From positions 1 through 8,795 of the forward strand of contig CAMPJJ010000165.1 of the NCBI GenBank assembly GCA_946886855.1: 8,795 bases of DNA, in the 5' to 3' direction. Position numbers and translations under genes: made by a program. This DNA is from an uncultured Roseateles sp. (GTDB lineage: Bacteria; Pseudomonadota; Gammaproteobacteria; Burkholderiales; Burkholderiaceae). Positions 1 through 6,281 of this stretch are shown here, one piece after another (the first letter of the stretch is position 1; each line of letters starts with the position of its first letter). The notes under the pieces are model-generated. The model saw only the letters and a program-made list of their open reading frames with translations. It had not been told where the DNA came from and did no database searches.

Positions 1-39
1 CTCCTGATCGCATGCGGTCTTGAGTTCGGGGATACCCAT
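1..39 (-). CDS. possible start of a minus-strand gene cut by the left edge
   Basis: An ATG at 39 reading leftwards opens a frame of 13 codons (MGIPELKTACDQE) that runs off the window. The peptide looks protein-like, and most codons end in G or C as in the neighbouring genes. There is no Shine-Dalgarno sequence before the ATG. The frame is also open upstream past position 180, so the true start could lie further right. A second minus-strand frame, from an ATG at 128, is open to the edge as well. No family can be recognised from so short a piece, and it may not be a gene. Confidence 0.22.
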   Translation of the reverse strand, partial: MGIPELKTACDQE

Positions 40-190
40 GGTTCTGGCGAGAAGGCGGTGCGGCGCAGAGGATTCCTGTTGGCGGCGGCTGAACGTCTTG
101 AGACGGTGGGTGGGAACCGCCACCTCATGGAAGTTCAACGAAGCGCCTGGGTGACAGCGCGTTATCGCCCCAGCCGCATAGACTCCCCCG
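40..190. other. left intergenic region upstream of the GST gene
   Basis: This stretch separates the possible leftward gene from the GST gene. Its short plus-strand reading frame (58-249) has no family resemblance and overlaps the start of the GST gene. The last bases hold a possible extended -10 element, described separately. I see no repeat, RNA gene or terminator here. Confidence 0.4.
179..184 (+). promoter_or_regulatory. possible -10 element (TAGACT) of a leaderless GST promoter
   Basis: TAGACT fits the TANNNT form of a -10 hexamer and is followed by exactly six bases (CCCCCG) and then the GST ATG at 191. That would place the transcription start at or next to the start codon. The gene has no Shine-Dalgarno sequence, which fits a leaderless mRNA. 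The only -35-like match, GTGACA at 151-156, is too far away at 22 bp, so this is weakly supported. Confidence 0.3.
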
Positions 191-877
191 ATGCTCACCG
201 TCCACCACCTCAACAACTCCCGCTCGCAACGGGTCCTGTGGCTGCTTGAAGAGCTCGGGCTCCCGTACGAGATCAAGCACTACCAGCGCGACCCGAAGAC
301 GATGCTCGCGCCGCCCGAGCTGCGCGCCGTCCACCCGCTCGGCAAGTCCCCGGTGATCAGCGACGACGGGCTGGTGATCGCCGAATCCGGCGCGATCCTG
401 GAGTACCTCGTCGACCGCTACGGCGAGGGCCGCTTCAAGCCCGCCGTCGGCACGCCCGACGCGCTGCGCTACCGCTACTGGATGCATTACGCCGAGGGCT
501 CGGCCATGCCGCCGCTGCTGCTCAAGCTGGTCTTCGACCGCATCGAGCGCGCGCCCGTGCCGTTCTTCGTGAAGCCGATCGCCAAGGGCATCGCCGCGAA
601 AGCCAAGGCGACCTTCGTGCAGCCGCAGATCGACAACCACATGAACTACCTGGAAGGCGAACTCGGCAAGAGCCCGTGGTTCGCCGGCGCCGAGTTCAGC
701 GCGGCGGACGTGCAGATGAGCTTCCCGCTCGAAGCCGCCGTGCAGCGCGGCGGCGCCGCGGCGCGCCAGCCGCGCATCACCGAGTTCCTGCAGCGCATCC
801 ACGCGCGGCCCGCCTACCAGCGGGCGCTGGAGCGCGGCGGCCCATACGCGCTCGCGGCAGGTAAGCAGCCTGGCTAA
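191..877 (+). CDS. glutathione S-transferase family protein
   Basis: This is a 228-residue cytosolic GST-fold protein, a normal full length. Family members conjugate glutathione to electrophiles or reduce peroxides, but the substrate here is unknown. The N-terminal thioredoxin-like domain (about 1-80) begins with MLTVHHLNNSRSQRVLWLLEEL. Ser10 or Ser12 is in the catalytic position, Ser53-Pro54 is the cis-proline that binds the glutathione backbone, and Glu65-Ser66 lies in an AESGAI motif that holds the gamma-glutamyl part. The C-terminal helical domain (about 90-215) carries the FSAADVQMSF motif with the conserved N-capping Ser170/Asp173. There is no signal peptide. The start matches the family N-terminus although no Shine-Dalgarno precedes it. 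The stop overlaps that of the convergent hicA-like gene by four bases. The family call is secure; the subclass is not. Confidence 0.93.
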   Translation: MLTVHHLNNSRSQRVLWLLEELGLPYEIKHYQRDPKTMLAPPELRAVHPLGKSPVISDDGLVIAESGAILEYLVDRYGEGRFKPAVGTPDALRYRYWMHYAEGSAMPPLLLKLVFDRIERAPVPFFVKPIAKGIAAKAKATFVQPQIDNHMNYLEGELGKSPWFAGAEFSAADVQMSFPLEAAVQRGGAAARQPRITEFLQRIHARPAYQRALERGGPYALAAGKQPG

Positions 878-1101
878 CGCGAGCCGACGAAGTCGGCGAT
901 CGAGAGGCCGATGTCCGCGCAGATCTTGTGCAACAGGAAAGAGCGGATGTCGCGGCCGGCGTGAAAGGGCACCGTGGTGGTCCTGCCGTCCGCATGGCGG
1001 AAGAAGCGATGTGCTCCCTTGCCGGGACGTCGCACGAATCCCAGCGCGAGCAGGATCCGCTCAACCTCCCTGGCACTGAGCACCGGCAAGCCGGCGCCCA
1101 T
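874..1101 (-). CDS. hicA: HicA-type mRNA interferase toxin
   Basis: This 75-residue protein matches the HicA/YcfA double-stranded-RNA-binding fold. Its core is a first helix (REVERILLALGF), then GKGAHRFFRHADG with the catalytic-type His31, then TTTVPFHAGRDI and a C-terminal helix (FLLHKICADIGLSIADFVG). HicA toxins cleave mRNA when free of their antitoxin. The gene starts four bases after the stop of the upstream hicB-like gene, with a GGAG seven bases before its ATG inside the hicB end, so the two are translationally linked. The antitoxin-first order is seen in many, but not all, hic loci. Its TAG stop overlaps the TAA of the convergent GST gene (shared bases 874-877). All recognisable toxin features are intact; activity is not shown. 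Confidence 0.88.
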   Translation of the reverse strand: MGAGLPVLSAREVERILLALGFVRRPGKGAHRFFRHADGRTTTVPFHAGRDIRSFLLHKICADIGLSIADFVGSR

Positions 1102-1105
1102 GACC

Positions 1106-1378
1106 TCACTCCATGCGGAACGTGGTGTTGAACGCGATGCCGCCCTCGATGCTCACCATGCCTTCTTCGGCAAGCATCTGCAACACCTCGGTCAGGTTGT
1201 CGAGGACCTCGGCGACCGTCGCGCCTTGCGTGTAGGCGCTGCGAACCTCGGGGACGCTGCCGACCAGGATGTCGCTGTCAGGCTCGCGCTCGATCAGGGC
1301 ATTGAAGATCATGCGCGGGAGCATAGCGCCGCGCACGACGGGCAGATGACGCTGACGCGAGGAACAAACTTGAAGCAT
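1106..1378 (-). CDS. hicB: HicB-type antitoxin, short form
   Basis: The conserved part is MIFNALIEREPDSDILVGSVPEVRSAYTQGATVAEVLDNLTEVLQMLAEEG. It matches the HicB partial RNase H fold (typical pattern: I-E-x-D-x-D, a P-E-x segment, TQG, then an amphipathic helix). HicB binds and inactivates HicA. No helix-turn-helix or ribbon-helix-helix domain follows, so it resembles the short HicB type and may not bind DNA itself. The start is uncertain. The ATG at 1378 has a GGAGG four bases upstream, but its first 22 residues are not HicB-like. The family-consistent ATG at 1312 (or 1324) has no clear Shine-Dalgarno. I list the longer form; the stop is certain. Confidence 0.8.
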   Translation of the reverse strand: MLQVCSSRQRHLPVVRGAMLPRMIFNALIEREPDSDILVGSVPEVRSAYTQGATVAEVLDNLTEVLQMLAEEGMVSIEGGIAFNTTFRME

Positions 1379-1561
1379 GACGCCTCCGGACTGCTGAAGT
1401 GATGCAAGCAGTCTAGGAACAGGCGGCTCCTCTGATTTCGACGCATCGCCTGTTTCTGAAGCGGACTACGTTTGCGTCAAATGCGCGCCAACGAACGTCG
1501 AGTTCTGATGCGAGGATCGGACAAAGCCGTTCGCTTTCGTCTTTGGTGCTCGCCGGATCTG
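1379..1561. other. intergenic region upstream of hicBA
   Basis: No gene is seen in these 183 bases, which look less GC-rich by eye than the flanking genes. They lie between the end of the DUF4287 gene and the start of hicB, both read leftwards. The region holds an inverted repeat (1418-1425 with 1447-1454, described separately). It also holds an imperfect hairpin at 1522-1545 (CAAAGCCG against CGTCTTTG, one mismatch, eight-base loop) that could act as a weak terminator for the DUF4287 gene. A TTGACG on the minus strand is the only -35-like hexamer noticed, without a convincing partner. Confidence 0.5.
1418..1454. repeat. inverted repeat upstream of hicBA (possible operator)
   Basis: Perfect 8-bp arms AACAGGCG (1418-1425) and CGCCTGTT (1447-1454) are separated by 21 bases. 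Their centres lie 29 bp apart, close to three helical turns, so a dimeric regulator could bind both arms on one face. The repeat lies 40 bases upstream of the longer hicB start. A long-loop RNA hairpin is an alternative. No regulator can be named. Confidence 0.4.
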
Positions 1562-1774
1562 CTACTTCTGCATCGCCAGAAACACCGCCACCAACGCATT
1601 CGCATGCCCGTGGCCCATCGCGTGGTCCGTCTTTAGCAGCGCGACCAGCTCCATGTGCTTCATCGGCCCCGCCGCCTTCAGCACGCCCATCCAGTGCTCG
1701 ATAGTCCGCCCGTACTTCTTCTCGATGGACGGGAAGTACGACGCGGGTCCTTTGACTTTCTCTTCGGTGGTCAT
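1562..1774 (-). CDS. DUF4287 domain-containing small protein
   Basis: This 70-residue protein has the pattern of DUF4287: ASYFPSIEKKYGRTIEHWMGVLKAAGPMKHMELVALLKTDHAMGHGHANALVAVFLAMQK. The marker is the HAMGHGHANALV segment near residues 51-62, after the I-E-x-K-x-G-R helix. The function of the domain is unknown. The start at 1774 is supported by AAGGAG seven bases before the ATG. The same frame is open far upstream through mntH, but that is a shadow. The gene follows mntH on the same strand after 92 bp and could be co-transcribed with it. It is predicted soluble, with no signal peptide or membrane segment. Confidence 0.85.
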   Translation of the reverse strand: MTTEEKVKGPASYFPSIEKKYGRTIEHWMGVLKAAGPMKHMELVALLKTDHAMGHGHANALVAVFLAMQK

Positions 1775-1804
1775 GAATCGCTCCTTGATGGCTGGTGATC
1801 GTCG

Positions 1805-1817
1805 GGTCAGTCTGACC
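1805..1817. repeat. 13-bp palindrome between mntH and the DUF4287 gene
   Basis: GGTCAG-T-CTGACC is a perfect six-base inverted repeat around one central base, 31 bases upstream of the DUF4287 start codon. It could be an operator for that gene or part of a structured spacer. There is no T-tract, so a terminator is unlikely. Chance occurrence cannot be excluded. Confidence 0.3.
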
Positions 1818-1866
1818 TCATCCTCACGACGTCCGACCCTCGCCGTTTTCGACACGGTCTTCCCCG

Positions 1867-3183
1867 TCAACTGACCAGCGACCACAGCAAGGCCACGTTC
1901 GCCCCGGTCACCAGCACGAACAGTCCCCAGCTCAGCACCCGCACCACCGGCCCGTTGGCGAATTCGCCCATCACCGCGCGGTCGCCCGTCAGGCGGATCA
2001 GCGGCCACATCGCGAAGGGCAGCTGCAGGCTCAGCACCACCTGGCTCGCCACCAGCAACTGCCCGACCGCCTTCTCGCCGAACCACAGCAGCCCCAGGAA
2101 CGCCGGCACCAGCGCCAGGAAGCGCGTCGCCAGCCGACGCTGCCAGCAGGGGATCTTCAGCCGCAGGAAACCCTCCATCAAGACCTGACCCGCGATCGTG
2201 CCGGTGAAGGTCGAGCTCTGGCCCGCCGCCAGCAACGCCACCCCGAACAGCACCGACGCGATGGAGCCGCCCACCAGCGGATCCAGCAGGTGATACGCGT
2301 CCTGGATCTCCGTCACCTCGGTGTGCCCGTGCGCGTGGAAGGCCGTCGCCGCCAGGATCAGGATCGCGGCGTTCACCATCAAGGCCAGCGTCAGCGACAC
2401 CAGCGTGTCGATCGTCGACAGCTTGATCGCGTCGCGCTTGGCCGAGGCCGTATTCCCCACGCGCCGCGTCTGCACGATCGACGAGTGGAGGTAGAGGTTG
2501 TGCGGCATCACCGTCGCGCCCAGGATGCCGATCGCCAGCAGCAGCGCCTTCGGGTCCTGCACCGCGACGCCGTTGGGCACGAAGCCCCGTGCGACCGCGG
2601 CCCAGTCGGGCCCGATCAGGAACAGCTGCACCGCGTAGCAGACGCCGATCGTCATCACCAGGCCGAGGATGATCGCCTCCACCTGCCGGAAGCCCCGGCC
2701 CTTCAGCCCGAGGACGATCACCGTGTCCAGCGCCGCGATGCCGACGCCCGCCAGCAGCGACATCCCGAACAGCAGGTGCAGCGCCAGCGCCGTGCCCAGC
2801 ACCTCGGCCACGTCGCAGGCGACGATGGCGAGCTCGGCCATCACCCACAGCGGCAGCCGCACCGCGGGCCGGTAGCGCTCGCGGCAGGCCTGTGCGAGGT
2901 CAAGACCCGACACCAGGCCCAGCCGCAGCGACAAGGTCTGCAGCAGCATCGCCGCCAGGCTGGACGCCAGCACCACCCACAGCAACGCATGGCCGAAGCG
3001 CGAGCCGGCCTCGATGTCCGTGGCCCAGTTGCCCGGGTCCATGTAGCCGACCGAGACCAGCAGCCCCGGCCCCGCGACGCGCAGCAGCCGCTTCCACAGC
3101 GGCGCCCCCTCGCGCAGGTCGATGGAGCCATGGACCTCGGAAGGGCAGAACGGGGCGGTGGCGGTGGTGGGCAGGCCGAGCAT
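1867..3183 (-). CDS. mntH: NRAMP-family Mn2+/H+ symporter
   Basis: This is a 438-residue inner-membrane protein of the NRAMP family, which imports Mn2+ (and often Fe2+ or Cd2+) with protons. Membrane segment 1 carries the metal-binding DPGN motif at residues 49-52 (SVGYMDPGNWATDIEAG). Segment 6 carries MPHNLYLHS (Met226, His228), whose methionine and backbone complete the metal site. The conserved GQSSTFTGTIAGQVLMEGF loop is at about 321-339. About eleven hydrophobic segments are visible. Length is normal for bacterial MntH. No strong Shine-Dalgarno precedes the ATG at 3183. The gene is divergent from the helicase gene with 114 bp between them, and a DUF4287 gene follows it. Manganese or iron control is expected for the family, but I see no recognisable MntR or Fur box. 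Confidence 0.94.
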   Translation of the reverse strand: MLGLPTTATAPFCPSEVHGSIDLREGAPLWKRLLRVAGPGLLVSVGYMDPGNWATDIEAGSRFGHALLWVVLASSLAAMLLQTLSLRLGLVSGLDLAQACRERYRPAVRLPLWVMAELAIVACDVAEVLGTALALHLLFGMSLLAGVGIAALDTVIVLGLKGRGFRQVEAIILGLVMTIGVCYAVQLFLIGPDWAAVARGFVPNGVAVQDPKALLLAIGILGATVMPHNLYLHSSIVQTRRVGNTASAKRDAIKLSTIDTLVSLTLALMVNAAILILAATAFHAHGHTEVTEIQDAYHLLDPLVGGSIASVLFGVALLAAGQSSTFTGTIAGQVLMEGFLRLKIPCWQRRLATRFLALVPAFLGLLWFGEKAVGQLLVASQVVLSLQLPFAMWPLIRLTGDRAVMGEFANGPVVRVLSWGLFVLVTGANVALLWSLVS

Positions 3184-3210
3184 GGGCCAATTCTCTGCGG
3201 AGCCGGCGAT

Positions 3211-3222
3211 GACCTGCAGGTC
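3211..3222. promoter_or_regulatory. 12-bp perfect palindrome between mntH and the helicase gene
   Basis: GACCTGCAGGTC reads the same on both strands. It lies 28 bp upstream of the mntH ATG and 23 bp upstream of the helicase -10-like hexamer, a position from which a dimeric regulator could control one or both divergent genes. It does not match a metal-regulator box that I know. Because it is only 12 bp, it may be accidental. Confidence 0.3.
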
Positions 3223-3244
3223 GCGGGTGCGCGAAGCGGCCCGC

Positions 3245-3250
3245 TATAGT
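3245..3250 (+). promoter_or_regulatory. possible -10 hexamer (TATAGT) of the helicase gene
   Basis: TATAGT differs from TATAAT at one position and lies in the 114-bp divergent intergenic region. It would give a leader of about 40 bases before the ATG at 3298. No good -35 hexamer is seen 16-18 bp upstream, so the assignment rests on the -10 match and the position. Confidence 0.4.
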
Positions 3251-3297
3251 CCCGCCTCCTTCGCATTTCCCGCAGCCTCTCATTCGCGTCGCGACCC

Positions 3298-5265
3298 ATG
3301 CCTCTGGCCGACATCCGCGCGGCGATAGCCGCCGAACTGGCCGCGACGCCCGAGTTCTACGATTTCCGCGTGCTGCGCAGCAGCGTCGACGGCGCGCTCT
3401 GGCGCGTGACGCTCGAACCCGACTACGTCTACGCCGAAGGCCAGCGACCCGGGCAGGCGTCCGCGCACACGCTGCTCGACGAGCGACTCGAAGGCGCGTC
3501 CGCGTGGTGGGGCGCGCCGGTCAAGGGCGCGGCGAGCGTGCGCGCCGTCGTGGTCGAGGACGATCAGCTCGTGCTCCAGAACGCCAGCGCGCCGCCGCCG
3601 GGCGAGGGCCACCTGCTGCGCCTCTATCCGCCGCGATTCCTGAGCGCCGTCGCCGATGCGTGGGGCGACGACACCTGGGCGCCCCGCGCCGCCGGCTGCT
3701 GGCCGGGGTTGTCGACGCCAAGACCGCGGGCCGAGGCGCCGTCGCTCGACGGCTCGCCGTTCCGATGGCTGCGGCCGGCGCAGCGCGAGGCGCTGAAGCT
3801 CGTCGGCTTCCACGACGCCTTCCTGTGGGGCCCGCCCGGCACCGGGAAGACGACGACGCTCGGCGTGCTGCTCGCCGAATACCTCGATCGCCGTCCCACA
3901 GCGCGGGTGCTGCTGCTTTCGACGACGAACCACGCCGTCGACCTCGCGACGATCGCCGTCGACAAGGCGCTGCAGAAAGGGCGGCGCGAGCACCTCAGAT
4001 CAACGGTCCAGAGATTCGGCTCGCGCTTCGACGCCGATGCCTACGAAGGACGCGGACATCTGATCCCGTCCTCGGGCAGCCCTTCGCCGCAGGTGCTGGC
4101 GCAATGCCGGCTCGCCACGATGACCACGACCCGCGCCGCCTTCACACTGAAGACCTTGCGCGAGCTCTCCCCCGAGGGCGAGCCGCCGTTCGACCTCGTC
4201 GTCTTCGACGAAGCCAGCCAGGTGAGTCTGGCTCACGCGCTGGCGCTGATGCCGCTGGGCCGGGCGCGGCTCTTCGCCGGCGATCCGCAGCAGCTCTCGC
4301 CGGTGCTGCGCAGCGAGGACCGCCTCGCGCGCCAGTGGTTGGGACGCTCGCCGTTCGCGGCGATGCCGAGAGGAGGTCAAGGCGGGCAGGGCGATCAGAG
4401 CGGCCCGAGCGGCCTGAGCGGCCTGAACGGCCTGAACGGCCCGGGCGGGCAGGGCGGCTCCGCGGTGGCGATGCTCGACGAGCAGTCGCGCATGGCCGCG
4501 CCGATCGGGGCGCTCGTCAGCGACCTGTTCTACGACGGCGCCTTGCGCGTCGCCGCGGATGCGCAGGCAGCGGAAGCGTGGCATCAGGCGCGCGCCCGGG
4601 CGCTGGGCGACATCCCGGCGGACGTCCACGTGAAGGTGCACCGCATCACGCGCGAGGGCTTCTGGTCCGCGAAGGACCGCGGCCCGATCCGGCGCGAGTC
4701 CGCCGATGCCATCGCGGGCCTGATCGCGCAGGCGCTCGCCAGCGGCGACTGGGCGCCGCACGAGCTCATCGTGCTGACGCCGTTCCGCGCGCAGCGGGCG
4801 CTGATCCGGCAACGGCTGGATGCGCTCGGCGTCGATGAGCGCGTGAGAGTCAGCACGGTCCACCGCGCGCAGGGCAGCGAGGCGCCGGTCGTGTTCTTCG
4901 ACCCCGCCGACGGCACGCAGCCCTTCCTGAAGACGGAGGAGGCGCGCCGGCTGCTCAACGTCGCGCTGAGCCGCGCGCAGGCGAAGGTGGTGATCTGCCT
5001 CTCGTCGGCGGACCTGACCAACGAGGTGCTCGCGCCCATCGTGCACCGGATGCGCCTGGCCGGCGATCCGCGCGAAGCGGTGCCGCTGCTCACGCTGGCG
5101 AAGGCGCCGGATTTCCCGTTCAACACGCGCGGACTGCGCGTGGCGGCGGGCCGCCTCGTCGGCGAGGTCGACCGCATCGCGCCCGACGGTGCGCGCTTCT
5201 GGATCATCAACGAGAAGAGCGGCAACGAGGTCGTGATCGACGCCGAGTTCTGGCGAAGGAAGTAG
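3298..5265 (+). CDS. UPF1-like superfamily 1 DNA/RNA helicase (AAA domain protein)
   Basis: This 655-residue protein has all UPF1-like SF1 motifs in order: Q-like LRPAQREAL 158-166, Walker A GPPGTGKTT 178-186, motif Ia LLLSTTNHAVD 205-215, motif II DEASQ 304-308, motif III GDPQQLSP 328-335, LDEQSRM 393-399, TPFRAQR 494-500, motif V VSTVHRAQGSE 518-528 and motif VI LLNVALSRAQ 552-561. It should therefore be an ATP-driven nucleic acid translocase. Residues 1-150 and 611-655 match no domain I know. Between motifs III and IV, residues 359-387 form a Gly-rich collagen-like insert encoded by 9-bp repeats. There is no signal peptide. The ATG has no Shine-Dalgarno. The gene stands alone and is divergent from mntH. 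Substrate (DNA or RNA) and role, whether repair, RNA processing or defence, cannot be told from sequence. Confidence 0.9.
   Translation: MPLADIRAAIAAELAATPEFYDFRVLRSSVDGALWRVTLEPDYVYAEGQRPGQASAHTLLDERLEGASAWWGAPVKGAASVRAVVVEDDQLVLQNASAPPPGEGHLLRLYPPRFLSAVADAWGDDTWAPRAAGCWPGLSTPRPRAEAPSLDGSPFRWLRPAQREALKLVGFHDAFLWGPPGTGKTTTLGVLLAEYLDRRPTARVLLLSTTNHAVDLATIAVDKALQKGRREHLRSTVQRFGSRFDADAYEGRGHLIPSSGSPSPQVLAQCRLATMTTTRAAFTLKTLRELSPEGEPPFDLVVFDEASQVSLAHALALMPLGRARLFAGDPQQLSPVLRSEDRLARQWLGRSPFAAMPRGGQGGQGDQSGPSGLSGLNGLNGPGGQGGSAVAMLDEQSRMAAPIGALVSDLFYDGALRVAADAQAAEAWHQARARALGDIPADVHVKVHRITREGFWSAKDRGPIRRESADAIAGLIAQALASGDWAPHELIVLTPFRAQRALIRQRLDALGVDERVRVSTVHRAQGSEAPVVFFDPADGTQPFLKTEEARRLLNVALSRAQAKVVICLSSADLTNEVLAPIVHRMRLAGDPREAVPLLTLAKAPDFPFNTRGLRVAAGRLVGEVDRIAPDGARFWIINEKSGNEVVIDAEFWRRK
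4372..4458 (+). repeat. 9-bp repeat array encoding a collagen-like Gly-X-Y insert
   Basis: Within the helicase gene, codons 359-387 encode repeated Gly-X-Y triplets. The clearest units are 9-mers GGCCCGAGC (4402), GGCCTGAGC (4411), GGCCTGAAC (4420 and 4429) and GGCCCGGGC (4438), giving GPS-GLS-GLN-GLN-GPG. Because the unit is three codons, gain or loss of copies keeps the frame. It sits in a linker between helicase motifs, where length change is likely tolerated. Confidence 0.85.
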
Positions 5266-5343
5266 GCGCTGGCAAGGGCTGCCACCGCTCAGCGTGCCCT
5301 CGCCGCAGTGCTGGCGGACGCGGGGAATGAGCGCCGCAAATGC

Positions 5344-5368
5344 AAACGCCCCGCAGAGCGGGGCGTTT
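5344..5368. terminator. strong hairpin, probable bidirectional terminator
   Basis: AAACGCCCCGC (5344-5354) and GCGGGGCGTTT (5358-5368) form a perfect 11-bp stem with a three-base loop. The T-rich arm ends give a short T run on both strands. It lies 78 bases after the helicase stop and 45 bases after the rpoZ stop on the other strand, so it can close both convergent units. Confidence 0.8.
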
Positions 5369-5378
5369 CCTGAGCGAA

Positions 5379-5400
5379 GGCGGCGCCGGAGGGCGCCGCC
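5379..5400. terminator. second hairpin just after rpoZ
   Basis: GGCGGCGCC (5379-5387) pairs perfectly with GGCGCCGCC (5392-5400) around a four-base loop, 13 bases after the rpoZ stop. It has no T-tract, so it may stabilise the mRNA end or assist the neighbouring terminator rather than terminate alone. Confidence 0.5.
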
Positions 5401-5413
5401 GTTCAGCTTGCGA

Positions 5414-5617
5414 TCAGACCGGCACGCGGCGCAGCATTTCCACGCCGACGTCGCCGTTGGCGACTTCGCGCAGCGCGGTCACGCCGGGCTTGTTCTTGGA
5501 CTCCAGCTTCGGCGCGTGGCCTTGGCTCAGCATGCGGGCGCGGTAGGTCGCGGCAAGCACCAGCTGGAAGCGGTTCGGGATCTTGGTCAGGCAGTCTTCG
5601 ACAGTGATGCGGGCCAT
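5414..5617 (-). CDS. rpoZ: RNA polymerase omega subunit
   Basis: This 67-residue protein begins [28 protein letters not shown]. That is the conserved N-terminal core of omega, which binds the beta-prime subunit, helps assemble RNA polymerase and contributes to the ppGpp site in proteobacteria. The length is typical of the short betaproteobacterial form. The ATG at 5617 has an AGGA a few bases upstream. It begins 22 bp after the gmk stop on the same strand, so it forms an operon with gmk. In many proteobacteria spoT/relA follows rpoZ; here two hairpins and a convergent gene follow instead. Confidence 0.96.
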   Translation of the reverse strand: MARITVEDCLTKIPNRFQLVLAATYRARMLSQGHAPKLESKNKPGVTALREVANGDVGVEMLRRVPV

Positions 5618-5639
5618 GCTGGTTCCTGAGGAGTCGGGG

Positions 5640-6275
5640 TTATTCGGTAACGTCGTCGATCAGGTCGAGCGCGCGGAAGACGGTCGACCGGTTACGGCGT
5701 TGGGTCGCGTATTTTAGCCGCTGCGCCTGGACAATCGACTTCAAGTCGAAAATCGCGGTCTCGAAGACGGCATTGATGACCACGAAATCGAAGTGTTTCG
5801 CCTGCGCGACCTCCTCGCGCGCGGTCTTCATCCGCTTGGCGATCACCTCGTCCGCGGTATCGCCGCGGCGGATCAGGCGCTGCTTCAGCTCCTCCCAGCT
5901 CGGCGGCAGGATGAAGATCAGCACCGCGTGCGGGAACAGCTGCTTGATCTGCAGCGCACCCTGGTAGTCGATCTCCAGGACGACGTCCTCGCCATGCGCG
6001 AGCCGGGCCTCGATCGCGGCGCGGGAGGTGCCGTACAGGTTGTCGTGGACATGCGCCCACTCGAAGAACTCGCCGCGGTCGATCATCCCGCGGAACTCGT
6101 CCACCGAGACGAACAGGTACTCGCGTCCGTGCTGCTCCTGGCCGCGGGGATCGCGCGAGGTGTGGGAGACGGAGACGCTCAGCTTGGCGTCCAGTTCCAG
6201 CAGCGCCTTGACGAGGCTCGATTTGCCCGCGCCGCTCGGCGCGGCGACGACGAAGAGATTGCCCGGATATTCCAT
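5640..6275 (-). CDS. gmk: guanylate kinase
   Basis: This 211-residue cytoplasmic enzyme converts GMP and ATP to GDP and ADP, an essential step of purine nucleotide synthesis and recycling. The P-loop is APSGAGKSS at residues 12-20. The GMP-binding region contains [17 protein letters not shown] (38-53), [16 protein letters not shown] (69-84) and [10 protein letters not shown] (101-110). The lid region has [17 protein letters not shown]. Length is normal. The ATG at 6275 has no Shine-Dalgarno but has a TAAAAT hexamer six bases upstream, suggesting a leaderless start. The gene lies only 23 bp after the pentapeptide gene on the same strand and 22 bp before rpoZ. Confidence 0.97.
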   Translation of the reverse strand: MEYPGNLFVVAAPSGAGKSSLVKALLELDAKLSVSVSHTSRDPRGQEQHGREYLFVSVDEFRGMIDRGEFFEWAHVHDNLYGTSRAAIEARLAHGEDVVLEIDYQGALQIKQLFPHAVLIFILPPSWEELKQRLIRRGDTADEVIAKRMKTAREEVAQAKHFDFVVINAVFETAIFDLKSIVQAQRLKYATQRRNRSTVFRALDLIDDVTE

Positions 6276-6281
6276 CCCGGG

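Noticed and set aside
125..802. 225-codon minus-strand frame opposite the GST gene
   Set aside because: It is an Arg/His/Val-rich antisense shadow, while the plus strand encodes a complete GST.
1775..2848. Long minus-strand frame joined in phase to the DUF4287 gene
   Set aside because: It is an out-of-frame shadow of mntH with Arg/Gly/Ala-rich composition. The true gene starts at 1774 with an AAGGAG site.
2290..3249. 319-codon plus-strand frame opposite mntH
   Set aside because: Its His/Arg/Gln-rich composition is typical of antisense to a GC-rich membrane protein gene, and it has no family resemblance.
3504..4838. 444-codon plus-strand frame inside the helicase
   Set aside because: It is an Arg/Ala-rich shadow of the helicase frame, which carries all the motifs.
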